From positions 23,409,451 to 23,473,450 of the forward strand of contig NC_135224.1 in assembly GCF_052324685.1 (NCBI RefSeq): a DNA stretch of 64,000 nt, written 5' to 3'. The translations under genes were made by a program, and so were the position numbers. Of this stretch, positions 23,119-40,517 are shown in pieces. Position 1 is the first letter of the stretch. Every line of letters starts with the position of its first letter. Below the pieces are notes generated by a model. The model was not told where the DNA came from. It saw only the letters and a list, made by a program, of their open reading frames with translations, and did not search any database. The DNA is from Brachyhypopomus gauderio. Taxonomy: Eukaryota > Chordata > Actinopteri > Gymnotiformes > Hypopomidae.

Positions 23119-24787
23119 AACCCTAATAAGTTCAATCTACTTAAAAAACAGAGGTAACTCGTTGCCTCAAAAAAATTAAGTAATGGCTTCTGTCAAAACT
23201 AATATAATTGAGTTGTATGGATACAACTCATACTTATATGATTTAAATAGAGTGAACTAATCAAAAGTTGAAATTACTCAATTTACTCAATTTTTAATTA
23301 CTCAGTTGCTTTTACTTGTTAATTTAACTTTTGTTATGATTTTGAGTTTTTTGCTTAGCACTAGCATTAGCAACAATATATTTTGCTTACCCTTTAAACA
23401 TAATATAGGAATTAAATGTAACTATTGTTTTAAATGTGTCCGAGCTGTGAACCCGAGAGAGGGGCCTTAGGAAATCATGATGCGTAAGGAGTATAAACGA
23501 GAAGGTGATTGCTCAAGCAGAAGTGGTGAACTAATAATGCTGACATGGGTGAAACATGAATGTATGACATCCTGATGTATGGTGACCTCGGGTCAAGCAG
23601 ACAGTCCAGAGACAGGAACCATATGTATAAGAGATGTTAGGTTTGGAGACAAAGAGAGAAGTCTTGTTATAATTGTTATAATTATTGTAAATGAACTTCA
23701 CTGACAACACTGGTTTCATAGATATGAACTTGTTTATTATCATTTGGCATCAAATAACATTTTAAACCATTACTGCTTTCAGTCAAAAGCAAAACTGTGC
23801 TTCATACAAAAGATCAAGTGAATGACAAGACATAGGCTATAACGTGACATGAACAGAGATTCTATAATAAAGTTATTTTTGAGCAATAAAATGCTTGCTA
23901 ACGTTAGCAGCAAGCTAGCATTATCAGCAATCTCTCCAAATTAATACATTTCTAACACATCTATAAAAGAGTTAGTTCCTGCCACACAATCTAATTGGTT
24001 AAGAACTGCTCTAACCGATCAGATATTTCACCATAACGCCACAGCTGTGATGAAGAATACAATTGTCTTTATTTTGTGTCGGCATTATCACACACTGTTA
24101 ACCCTAATAAGTTCAATCTACATAAAAAAACAGAGGTATTGAGTTGTATGGATACAATTCATACTTATATGATTTAAATAGAGTGAACTAATTAAAAGTT
24201 GAAATTACTCAATTTAAAATTACTCAGTTGCTTTTACTTGTTAATTTAACTACACAATTACAAATAACTTAAACTATTAAGAAAGAACTGCTTACAGTTA
24301 ATACATCAAGTTTTTAATACTTTTACTTATGAGATTTTTTATTATTAATACTTAATTGTTATAATTATTGTAAATGAACTTCACTGACAACACTGGTTTC
24401 ATAGATATGAACTTGTTTATTATCATTTGGCATCAAATAACATTTTAAACCATTACTGCTTTCAGTCAAAAGCAAAACAGTGTGCTTCATACAAAAGATC
24501 AAGTGAATGACAAGACATAGGCTATAACGTGACATGAACAGAGTTTCTATAATAAAGTTATTTTTGAGCAATAAAATGCTTGCTAACGTTAGCAGCAAGC
24601 TAGCATTATCAGCAATCTATCCAAATTAATACATTGCTAGCACATGTATAAAAGAGTTAGTTCCTGCCACACAATCTAATTGGTTAAGAACTGCTCTAAC
24701 CGATCAGATATTTCACCATAACGCCACAGCTGTGATGAAGAATACAATTGTCTTTATTTTGTGTCTGCATTATCACACACTGTTAAA
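23119..24787. repeat. Tandem duplication of an AT-rich ~0.7-1.0 kb unit
   Basis: Copy A (23119-24098) and copy B (24099-24787) both begin TTAACCCTAATAAGTTCAAT, pass GATTTAAATAGAGTGAACTA and GTTGCTTTTACTTGTTAATT, then share about 430 bp from TTATAATTATTGTAAATGAA to the CACACTGTTAA end. Copy A carries extra sequence (about 23335-23665) that B lacks, and B has about 100 bp of its own. No protein frame above 77 codons looks real. Confidence 0.88.
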
Positions 24788-25075
24788 AAGCTTCTCCAAG
24801 TCACGTGTTTGCCAAAAGTTTAATAGACACGAATTAGTTCGGCGCCCCACACACAGGACGTATACGGTGTACATGTAATGTCACAGAAATTCAGTGGATA
24901 GAATTATTAGAAGGAAGTATCATGTATTGATTTTTTATTGCAAAGGCCCTAATTGGGGAAAATACCTTTATATATTTCTAATCTACTTCCATTTCAATCT
25001 AATTTATCTTATTTATATAATACAAAATCACAAAATAAGTTGCTCTTAGATAGCCCATTAGAAAGAACAGAGTTG
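24788..25075. other. No gene seen; left flank of the tandem array
   Basis: Unique AT-rich sequence before unit 1. A short stretch (GGCGCCCCACACACAGGA) resembles the interior of the hAT MITE at 31340. It shows what preceded the array on the left. Confidence 0.6.
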
Positions 25076-25325
25076 GTCATGGTGACCGGTGTCGGCCAGA
25101 GGAGGATGGGTCACCATCACCATGGGTCACCCCCCCCCCCCCCCCCCCGAGTCTTGGTTCCTCTCAAGGTTTCTTCCTCATGCAAAAAACTAGGGAGTTT
25201 TTCCTTGCCACTGTCGCCTTTGGCTTGCTCACTGGGGGCTAGGACTCGGCACTTGTAAAGCTGCTTTGTGACAACAACTGTTGTAAAAAGTGCTATATAA
25301 ATAAAATTTGATTGATTGATTGATT
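25076..25325 (+). repeat. L2 3' tail at the left end of unit 1, with C19 run
   Basis: Carries GGTTCCTCTCAAGGTTTCTT, GGGAGTTTTTCCTTGCCACT, AAGCTGCTTTGTGACAAC and ends GTGCTATATAAATAAAATTT plus (GATT)n. A run of 19 C (25130-25148) replaces the 7 C of the other units. Confidence 0.9.
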
Positions 25326-26240
25326 GAGTTGGGGAAAATGGCTTTTTCATTGTATGCGCCTTATGTTTGGAATGAGCGTCAAGCTGTCTTAAACCTAGGC
25401 TTCTTACCCTCTCTGAAATTGTGTTGTGTATAGAAGTATTGTATGTCATTGTGTATAATTGTTTTGTTCTGCAAATATTGGCCAGGACTCCCTGGGAGAA
25501 GAGGTATTGTAACTCAGTGAGATTCCTCCTGGTTGAATAAATGTTAAATAAAAATAAATATATAAAACAGATGATGCATCTGAAATAAACATAATTTAAA
25601 AACAAAATATTAAAATAGGCTAAAACAAACAAAAATGGACTAACAAACAAACAAAAAAGCCCAGACACTGCAGTATTGAAATTCTGTAATAAAGTCATTT
25701 TTTTCAGGTAAGAAGAGCCTGCTGAGGGGTAGTTCAAAGTCAAAGTCAACTTTATTGTCAAATCTGTGATACGTGCGGGACATACACAGGATTGAAATTA
25801 CGTTACTCTCAGACTCCATAGTGCAGCGGTAAACATTTACTTAAAATTAACATTAACTAAAACAGTAAAAAAAGGAATAGTACAATAGTAACGGTAAGTA
25901 CAATAGTAAAGATAAAAAATATAGCTGAGTTGTGTATATATATAATAAAATAAATAGAGGTCTCTGAAATTTACATTCAAGTAAGTGGCGTATGCAGCAG
26001 TAAGTAAACATACTGTATGTGCAAAGTGAATGTATGAGGAATCTGGTGTAATTACGATTAAAGTGAACGTATGCAATGAATTAGAAATATAATGTGCAAA
26101 TGTAACAGGAGTGCAAATTGAAGAAAGAGCAGGGAGTGAGTTGATCCTCCTGACTGGTGGACTGGTGCCAGGGGGATCTGCCTCCTGAACTGTCATGAGA
26201 TCACAACAGATCCTGGACCTGTAGGAGGAGCCAAGACACA
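25326..26240. repeat. LINE 3'-end repeats (25326-25560 +, 25737-26240 -)
   Basis: 25326-25560 reads as the last codons of a LINE ORF2 (FSLYAPYVWNERQAVLNLG) and a 3' UTR with CCAGGACTCCCTGGGAGAAG and GGTTGAATAAATGTTAAATA. 25737-26240 starts TCAAAGTCAACTTTATTGTC, another common fish LINE tail in reverse. Both recur in units 2 (43576-44495) and 3 (61418-62337). Confidence 0.7.
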
Positions 26241-26299
26241 AAATGGCAGTGAGATATCAATACTCCCAGCTGAACTACTCTCTGGACTACACCTGGTTG

Positions 26300-26714
26300 A
26301 TTTTTACCAATAAGCTTACAACAGCACTTCCCACCAACATAACAGACCTTTTTCCAGCCCTACAAAACACTTTGTTTATCAGAAAAGCGCTTCAATAAAA
26401 TAAGCAAGCCAAAAGTGGCCCATTCGAGGGTCTCTCTGACTATGACTGTTGGGGAGCAGGACACCAGTGCTGCTGCTGGGACCAGTGAATATATACAACT
26501 GTGAATATATAAAATATACTCTGGCCAACATATACAGTATTCCAGCAAATCAATACACCGGTCAGACTCAAAGATTTGCAATGCGACAGGTCTGCTCACA
26601 ATACACACATTCTGCTATATTCTCAAATACACTCACCTAAAGGTTATGTGAGATAGTAAACGTGAGGTACAAAGCACAGGATACTAGAAAATGATCTAAA
26701 ATGAACCTGATGAG
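26300..26714. other. 415-bp segment present only in unit 1
   Basis: Units 2 and 3 join ACACCTGGTTG directly to CAGCATGTGGATAAGAC; unit 1 has 415 bp between. Only a single base of microhomology exists at the joint and no target duplication, so a deletion in the ancestor of units 2 and 3 is likelier than an insertion in unit 1. No gene seen in it. Confidence 0.85.
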
Positions 26715-27034
26715 CAGCATGTGGATAAGACAACAGAGCGAAGATAAGATTTTCTATGGGGCAGTGTGAAGTGTGACGGCAGCTGCAGCGTGAGAAGGCA
26801 AACTGCTCTACAGACGCTCTACCTGGCTCAGAGAGGCTGAAACTTGGAGGACGCGGCTCTGTGTCTCTCGGCGCCGGGCAGGGCTGCTCTGGCAGAAGGC
26901 ACAACCGAGGTCTTTTTGGACCATCCCGGAGGCCGCGGCGCTCTATTCTATAAGGAGATGTGAGACAGTGATCAACGACTGCGACCTGTCGACAGAGCCG
27001 GAGGGGAGGGAGAGGCAGAGCGCGTGGGACTCAC

Positions 27035-33200
<6,166 letters not shown>

Positions 33201-33204
33201 CATC

Positions 33205-33380
33205 TGCAGCCACACTTCCGATATCTCACGACGAAAAAAAATATCCAGTTTATTTACCCCAGATCCACATATATGATTCAATACGTTACTAGTTCGCTAG
33301 CTCTGGCGCCATCCACCAGCGATATAACACTGAATCTGTGTCCATTTTACGTTCGCCACCCCCCCCTCCCCCGCTCAACA
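33205..33380. repeat. Dispersed repeat shared with the hAT-like element at 4318-4480
   Basis: Common blocks in the same order: TCACG.CGAAAAAAA, AGTTTATTTACC, ATGATTCAAT, AGTTCGCT, and GTGTCCATTTTACGTTCGCC followed by a C run. The copy in unit 2 is at 51050-51225. Confidence 0.8.
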
Positions 33381-33738
33381 AAATACACTCGCCACCGGCT
33401 CCAGGTTAAAATCTCACTCCAAGCGAACGTCAAAAGTTGGCAACCCTGTGAATGTGGCATTTAAAATCAAACCAGATTGAATTACACTTAAAGCTAGATT
33501 TTACATTCTTCTTCCTCCCTAAGTTAAAGCTACGAAATACACAAGCAGCGCGATCGTATGAGCCACTAAGAAGCCTAAAGACTCAAACAGAAATATACAC
33601 TGGAAAATTATGCTATATTATTTTATGTAATTAATTAATATTATTAATATTATTAGCACAAAACAAAATTAAGTGAAAGGGATTTTCATTTAACATGTTT
33701 ATTTAACAGAAAATCAACAATATGCAACAAACGTGTAA

Positions 33739-34352
33739 CTAACAAATTAAAGATGAGCGTCTTGCTGGTGCCAGGTGGAGGTAGTCTTTTAGGCATTTTT
33801 CAGCCTCTGCTTTCATAGGAGCGGGTAGCGCTGGGTTCTTCACTGCGGCAGCTGTGTGTCAAAATGTAGAATATTATTACTATTCTTGTTAAAGAGGCAT
33901 AAGGGCTACACATTTATCAGTTATATTACCCTGAATACATAAAGTAAACTGCATGTAAGAAATAAATCATCTAATGTATCTGTTATTAGGCTAGGCTTAA
34001 GGTATTAGGTTACAAGCATAGTAAGTAATTGGAGGAGGAGTAGTATTTTCCAAAATATACAAAGGTGTTGTTATTTACCGGTCATTTTGCCGTAAAACTT
34101 TAAAAACCACATGACCTATAAGAGTCCGTAAATGCTATGCGCTTCATGCTAAAGCTAAAAATGTAAGATGTAAGTCGTTCTAATATACTCACCAATAACA
34201 AGCTGTCCACAGGCTGTCTGTTTTAATCCTCGCTTGTGTCCCCTGCCACACCAGTTAAGGCTTTTTGCCAGGTTTGGGGTGAAGACCTTGCTGGAGATCC
34301 ACCATATCGTTCTCTTTATTGTGTGGCCTCCACTTAGTGACAGCATGTTGGT
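33739..34352 (-). pseudogene. DUF4806-like gene fragment
   Basis: Two minus-strand exons with good borders: 34352-34193 (LSLSGGHTIKRTIWWISSKV, SLNWCGRGHKRGLKQTA, donor GTGAGT) and 33851-33739 (AAVKNPALPAPMKAEAEKCL, DYLHLAPARRSS, stop). The GG...W.G...K..F-like pattern and the second exon resemble the DUF4806 domain found in many fish gene and transposon-associated proteins. No N-terminal part was found. Function unknown; family call tentative. Confidence 0.55.
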
Positions 34353-34652
34353 CTGAAATAAAGCACAATAAGAATAGAAATGGATAAACAGCAATCTCAC
34401 TGCACCAACTGCACCTTCATAACATATGTCCTAGGAAATGTACATTCTGTTTTGCATTTTGTAATCAGGGTTCTTATTTAAAATCAGTTAATATCTTATT
34501 CATTGTATTGACTTAAAGTAAGTGATTAGAACGTTTTTGACTAATAATATAAAACTGTATACAGTCTTGGCTAAAATATTTGCACTTCTTTTTAGAAAAT
34601 ATTTAGATGCAATATTGACAGATTGGTGAACCTCTACCCATCTCTGGAGAGA

Positions 34653-34655
34653 AAG

Positions 34656-34686
<31 letters not shown>

Positions 34687-34724
34687 TAGATAGATAGATA
34701 GAGAGAGAGATAGAGATAGATAGT
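34653..34724. repeat. (GATA)n/(GA)n microsatellite
   Basis: Alternating GATA and GA runs directly before an L2 tail. Same in unit 2 at 52498-52569. Confidence 0.9.
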
Positions 34725-35415
34725 CAAGTCAAATTTATTTATATAGCGCATTTTACAAAACATGTTGTCACAAAGCAGCTTTACAATCATATGGGTCCAG
34801 ATCCCTAATGAGCAAGCCAAAGGCAACAGTGGCGAGGAAAAACATGATGGTGGAGATTAGGAAGAAACCTCGGGAGGACCAAGACTCAAAAGAGAACCCA
34901 TCCTCCACTGGGCGGCCCTTTAGCACAAGTCCATATTTGTGGAGATAGAGAGTTGGTGGTAGCTAGATTTGATTTACAGTTTTTCTCAGTCGATTTGGTA
35001 CATTTCTTTCATCATGATTTTCAAAACAGTTGCAAAGCACATAATTCACTCAAAATTCTTTGTTTTTGCTTCAAAAGCAAATATTTAGGTCAGTCAATTT
35101 GTCAGTGCCATCAGAGTATCTAGTCTGTGTGCCATTAACTATGAACAAGGCAGTCAAAATAATTATGTTGTCATGTTGTCAGTGCAACTATAAGTCAAAG
35201 TCAAATTTATTTATATAACGCTTTTCACAACACATGTTGTCACAAAGCAGCTTTACAGGATTTACATGGTTAACAATACTATGGGTCCATATCCCTAATG
35301 AGCAAGCCAAAGGCGACAGTGGTGAGGAAAAACTCCCTATGATGGTGGGGAATAGGAAGAAACCTCGGGAGGACCAAGACTCAAAAGGGAACCCATCCAT
35401 TGGGCGGCCCGTTAC
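34725..35415 (-). repeat. Two L2 3' tails (34725-34920 and 35192-35415)
   Basis: Each begins GTCAAATTTATTTATATA, then GTCACAAAGCAGCTTTACA, GGGTCCA.ATCCCTAATGAG and GAAGAAACCTCGGGAGGACC. They are two separate minus-strand insertions ~270 bp apart, of the same family as the tail at 1261. Confidence 0.88.
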
Positions 35416-36598
35416 AGTCACAAGTCACAGTCAGTGCAGACTGTAAGTACATTCTGATGGAAACTAGCTAAGCTTTTGATTTCAAGAATGCTGCACATGC
35501 TGTGGTATATCAAATGAAACAATACATTTTACACACAAAATACAAAGTTACACAGAACACAAAGTTACACATGACTGTATTTGGGAGACTGATAGAAAGT
35601 AATTGGGCTGGAATCAATTTTGTACAGCAATATTGTTTGACTGTATTGTTTGCACTGCAATTTGTTGACAAAAACAAATCTGATTGAAATTCAGAAAAGA
35701 CAGACAGCTGACTGGAAAAACTGCAAAATTAGAAGAAACTTATTCTACACATTCAAAACAACCTGAGCACATACAGCCTCCAGAGAATATACACATTTCT
35801 GAATTTACATACATTTTCTCTATGAAATGTTTGAACAATTGAACACAGACACAGTTGTTCTTCCAATATTCAGCTGCACCCAGTGACCAGCTTCAGCCAT
35901 TGTAAAACCATGACTTACATGTACAACATGGTCCACAATTGTTGCCCTTATTTCACTGTTTTGTCCCCTCAGCCTTACACCACACAGTCTTACTCCTCTT
36001 CTTGGCTGTTCACCCTGCACATGGCCTTGTGTTTCCATTATGAGACTTTGTGATACTGCAGTGTTTAGCCTCTATAAATGTTTGCCAATTACAGTAAAGG
36101 TTCATGAGACGCACCTCTGACCTGTAGTTGAGACCATTGGTTGATCTAAACCTTCACAAATTCCCTTTTTTACTGTATCTGAATGTTCACCTGCGAAAAA
36201 TTTAATCAAGTTAGGAAAAAATTACCAAAATGTAACGACAAAAAAAAGAAGTAAAATGATGCCTTAGAGATTATGACGACATGTTCAGCACTTTTGCATC
36301 TAATGACCCAGGCGTTGGGTCTAAATGTTTTGGAGAGTAAGACAATTCAACAGACAATACGTACAACACATTTTGATAAACATGACATAAGCAATAATGT
36401 ATTTGTTCTGTTCCGGACACTTGCAGCGGGATTTGTTCGTTTGTTTAATCCCAGTTGGTGAACATTTTAATTCTCTTTTGCGCCACAAGGGGGCAGCCTT
36501 GCTACATTTGTGCTCCTGTTTTTGTTTAAATCGCGCCATCTAACGGTTAGTGGCTATAAGCAGCAAGGAGATTAGGAAACAGCCATTCGAGCACAAAA
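35416..36598. other. No gene seen
   Basis: AT-rich sequence between L2 tails and the copia fragment. A near-consensus CTCF-like word (CCACAAGGGGGCAG, 36483-36496) is the only site noted, with one mismatch. Confidence 0.5.
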
Positions 36599-36599
36599 A

Positions 36600-38077
36600 A
36601 TCCAACTAGAGATAGAAGGGCACCAAATTACCTAGGTGACTACGTAACTGAAGACGAGGATAGTGATGGAATGCATATCACAGTAGACTACTGCTGTAGA
36701 GCAGTGTGTGGCATTCCACAGACTAATGATGAAGCAATGCAATCAGACAATTCAAAAGAATGGAGAAAAGCAATGGATGAAGAAATCCAATCTCTAAATG
36801 AGACAAAACCTTCACCCCGACAACACTAGCAGTGGGCAAGAAACCCGTGGGGGGTAGGTGGGTTTACGCAATCAAGTCTGGTGTAGATGGGAATGACCAA
36901 TACAAGGCTCGATTTACCGCTAAGGGCTACAGCCAGAAAATGGGAGTAGACTATGGGGAAACGTTTTCACCAACAGCAGACCTAACGAGTATAAGAGTTG
37001 TGTTACAAAAGGCAGTACAGGAACATTTACTGGTCCACCAGATGGATGTGAAAACGGCGTTCTTACACGCCCCCATCGACTATGAGGTCTACATAAATAC
37101 ACCAGAGGGTTATCAAGAAAAAGAGGGTGTAATATATAAGCTGGAGAAATCACTTTATGGACTCAAACAGTCTGGACGAAATTGGAATAGGGTTTTACAT
37201 AATTGTTTAACAGAAAATGGATTCACACAAAACCAAGCTGACCATTGTGTATATTCTCAAGAGTCAAAAGAAGGGAAAGTGATCATAATTGTATGGTTCT
37301 ATGATCTAATCATCGCTGCAAGGGATGGAAATTAATTGAAAAGAGTGAAAGGGATGCTTGCACAGCAATTCAAGATGAAGGATTTGGGGCAACTCAAGCA
37401 TTTTCTTGGTATACATTTTGATTTTTCTGGTGGGTGTATTAAGATGTCACAAGAAAAGTACACGAACAAAACTCTACAGCGTTTTAACATGTCAGAATGT
37501 AGGGTAAGAGAAACTCCTTGTGAGCAAAAGCTTGAATACAGTGATGATGCAGTTAAAATGACAGACATCAGAGAGAGAGATGTACAGAGAGGCCGTGGGC
37601 AGTCTGATATACCTGACAACCTGCACTAGGCCTGATCTGAGTTTTGTGGTGAGCAGGCTGTCACAGTACCTAGCTGAGCCTACACAGGAGCAATGGGTCA
37701 CTGTGAAACATGTCCTGCGATACCTTAAAGGTACATCAAACAAAGGTTTAACCTTTAGGAGAAACAACACTGAGAATCTTGGTATACAAGCCTACAGCGA
37801 TGCAGACTGGGCGGCTGATACCAGTGATCGCCGCAGTACAACAGGATACTGTGTGAGCCTAAGTGAGAACAGCGCACTTATTTCATGGAAGACGAAGAAG
37901 CAACCTACTGTTGCACTTTCCACATGCGAAGCAGAGTATATGGCACTTGCTTCTACTGTTCAAGAGTGTCTTTACCTAGAACAATTACTGGGGAATATGG
38001 AAAGTTACAAATACACACAAACAATAATACATGAGGACAATCAGGGGACAATGGCATATGTGCACGCTGTTAAGTGA
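36600..38077 (+). mobile_element. 5'-truncated, decayed Ty1/copia retrotransposon
   Basis: The 3' part of a copia pol gene. WRKAMDEEIQSLNE and GKKPVGGRWVYAIKSG open the reverse transcriptase, followed by KARFTAKGYSQKMGVDYGET, QMDVKTAFLHA, and KLEKSLYGLKQSGRNWN. The active-site YVDD-type box reads WFYDLIIAA, so the catalytic pair is lost, and a TAA follows at 37333. The connection KDLGQLKHFLGI leads, through another frameshift near 37575, to RNase H: TRPDLSFVVSRLSQYLA, YSDADWAADTSDRRST, STCEAEYMALA. The end EDNQGTMAY runs into the ISL2EU element. Gag, protease, integrase and LTRs were not found. Confidence 0.88.
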
Positions 38078-38237
38078 CGTAATTTCTGCTAAAAGTTTAG
38101 GATGGTTGTTGACATCCGGTAGCCATTGAAAGCGTACACTGTGCTAGCTATTCACCTCACCAGTCTTGTAACGAGCATATTTACCGTTATTTACTTGGAA
38201 GTTTCCTTCATCTCCTGTCCGTTTACGTGTCCTAAAC

Positions 38238-39976
38238 ATGACAGTTAAACAAAAAAAAGTATCGTTTCAACAACGTACAGACAGCAGGTCCAACCACCAC
38301 TGCTGTGTACCATTGTGCACAGCATCGACAAGGTGTAATTCCTACCTGAGCTTCCACACCTTTCCAAAGGACTCAGAACTGCAGAAACAATGGGTGGTTA
38401 AGATCAGGAGAGATCATTTTATTATCACGAGTACTTCCCGTGTGTGTTTGCGATATTTTATCGCTGCTCGAACCTCCCAATCCTACTGGACGACGACGAC
38501 TGCGACCTGGAGCTTTTCCTGTGCTATTTCAATGGAATAACTATACTATTCCAACTCCACGACCTGGAGTATGGGAAAGAACAGAGCGTCCACCCAACAC
38601 TGATCTAACAGAGATGCAGACTGACCATGATGATGATGACCCCTTACCGTGTCATGAACATGACTACTGCGTCAGTAATGAGCCTGCTGCTCTTGATCTC
38701 TCCCTCAATGAAAATGAAGAGCTACGCGAGGAGATACCAAGGCTCCGAAAACAAATCGAAGACTTAACTGTCAGCAGCAAGTTCTGTTTGGAGCGGTTTT
38801 CTGCCTCTGATGATGACATACGATTCTTTACCAGGTAAATAAAAAATATGGCAGGACACAGTACACGGATGGGCCTTCTCTGGTGTCTGAAATACATTGT
38901 GAATGAATTAGCCATTATATAACTTTATATATAACTTTTATATTCCACAGATTTGCAAGCCATGCCCACCTCATGGGCTTTTGGAAGCAAATAGAGCCAG
39001 CCACCCACATCATACGGGTTACAAGAGGACAGACTGTTGAGAAGACTGATCAGGTCCCTCACTCTGCCAGTGCAACGGTAAATGTTTTCGTCTTGTCCAT
39101 ACAAAGCATGTTATGTCATCATTTTCAAATTAATCTTTACATCAAAAGAAGTTTTGATAGTCATAATGTAATATGACAATAGGATAATGTATTTTTTCCC
39201 CAGGTTCTTCAACCAATTGATGAGTTTTTTCTCTTCATGAACTACCTGTCATTGGGACTGATGCAAAAGGATTTGGCCCACAGATTTAGAATACATCGGT
39301 CAACTGTTAGTCGTATTATTAACACCTGGGCCAACTTCCTTTATACTGTATTGGGAGCTGTTTCTATTTGGTTAGATGTGGACACTGTGAAAACTCACCT
39401 CCCAGATGTGTTTCAGGACTACGCTGACACTCAAATAATTTTAGATTGCACAGAACTGAGATGTCAAACTCCAAATTCCCTTCTCCTCCAGAGTGAAGTG
39501 TTTTCCACTTATAAATCACACTGTAAATATTCAAAGGGTTGATTGGGATAGCCCCTCATGGCGCAGTGACCTTTGTGTCTTCTCTTTATCAAGGTGCTAT
39601 CAGTGATAAAGAGATCTTAAAGCAGTCTGGCATTGTGGCCCTCCTAGACCCATCTATGGCCATCATGGTGGACAAGGGTTTCCTTGTTGAAGACTGCGTT
39701 CCATGCAAAGTCCACATACCCACGTTTCTGTCAAAGAGAGCTCAACTGTCTAGGTCAGAGATCAGAACGTCACAGTCCATTGCAAGACTGAGAGTCCATG
39801 TTGAGCGTGTGATTCGCAGAGTCAAAGAACATAAAATATTCAGCACAGTGATCCCCCTTTCAATCACAGGGAGCATAAACCAAATTTTTTACTGTTGCCT
39901 GTCTTTTGGTGAATTATCAAAATGGCCCCTTGGTAAAAGCCTGGGCAAACAATGGCTAATCTCAATCCAGAATTAG
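38238..39976 (+). pseudogene. THAP-domain DDE transposase (ISL2EU), copy 1
   Basis: Exon 1 (38238-38835) encodes a THAP zinc finger: CCVPLCTASTRCN, LSFHTFPKDSELQKQW, RVCLRYF. One base is out of phase near 38465, before EPPNPTGRRRLRPGAFPVLF, and a coiled coil (ELREEIPRLRKQIEDL) follows. Exon 2 (38951-39077) has HLMGFWKQIEPATHIIRV. Exon 3 (39204-39976) has the helix-turn-helix LAHRFRIHRSTVSRIINTWA and the DDE_4-type core: IILDCTELRCQ (first Asp), MVDKGFLVEDCV (second Asp), ARLRVHVERVIRRVKEHKIF (Glu). Copy 1 also has two extra bases near 39525 that break the core; copy 2 does not. Confidence 0.87.
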
Positions 39977-40054
39977 ACAGATGATGTAATGTGAATGATG
40001 GTGATTTATTATTATTTTATATTTTCTCCAACCTTAAAATGATCCCTTTAAGGT

Positions 40055-40288
40055 CAGGGGTCGGCAAGCCGCGGCTCCAGAGCCGCATGCAGCTAAGCTT
40101 TTGAATAGAATTAATGAGTATTTAATTAACGTATATTATTTTTGAGACTTAAAAAATGTTCGGGTGGAATTTCACAAATGTCCAGTATTTAGTTTCGGTT
40201 CGCTTGAGTGACATTGTCATCGTCACTGAAATAAATTTCCAATTATTTTGCTTTTGTGGCTCCGAGTCAAAAAGCTTGCCGACCCCTG
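40055..40288. mobile_element. hAT MITE (234 bp) with CAGGGGTCGGCAAGC ends
   Basis: Inverted ends CAGGGGTCGGCAAGC and GCTTGCCGACCCCTG, flanked by CTTTAAGGT on the left and CTTTAGGT on the right, an 8-bp target duplication with one base changed. It lies between the two ISL2EU genes. Confidence 0.85.
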
Positions 40289-40517
40289 CTTTAGGTCATG
40301 CTAGTCTGTAAATATTGGCTGCAATGTTAAGGTACAGTGCAATATGATAAATAGTATAAAATGCTTTCACTTTTATATGTAAAATTGACAACACAATACA
40401 ACATTATGTATTTCTTAACTTTTACTGTATTTGTAAAAATGAAATGAATACAATAGTAATACAATTGACAGAATAATTTGAAATTGTTTTAATTGTTCAT
40501 GAGTTCATTATGATTTT

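Noticed and set aside
23119..24787. Possible LTR pair
   Set aside because: The two copies are directly adjacent, with no internal retroviral or retrotransposon sequence, primer site or TG...CA ends seen.
34653..34724. Regulatory GATA-factor cluster
   Set aside because: It is a plain (GATA)n microsatellite beside an L2 tail.
36600..38077. Endogenous retrovirus
   Set aside because: The pol order and motifs (LEKSLYGLKQSGR, YSDADWA, CEAEY) are copia type; no env, gag or LTR is present.
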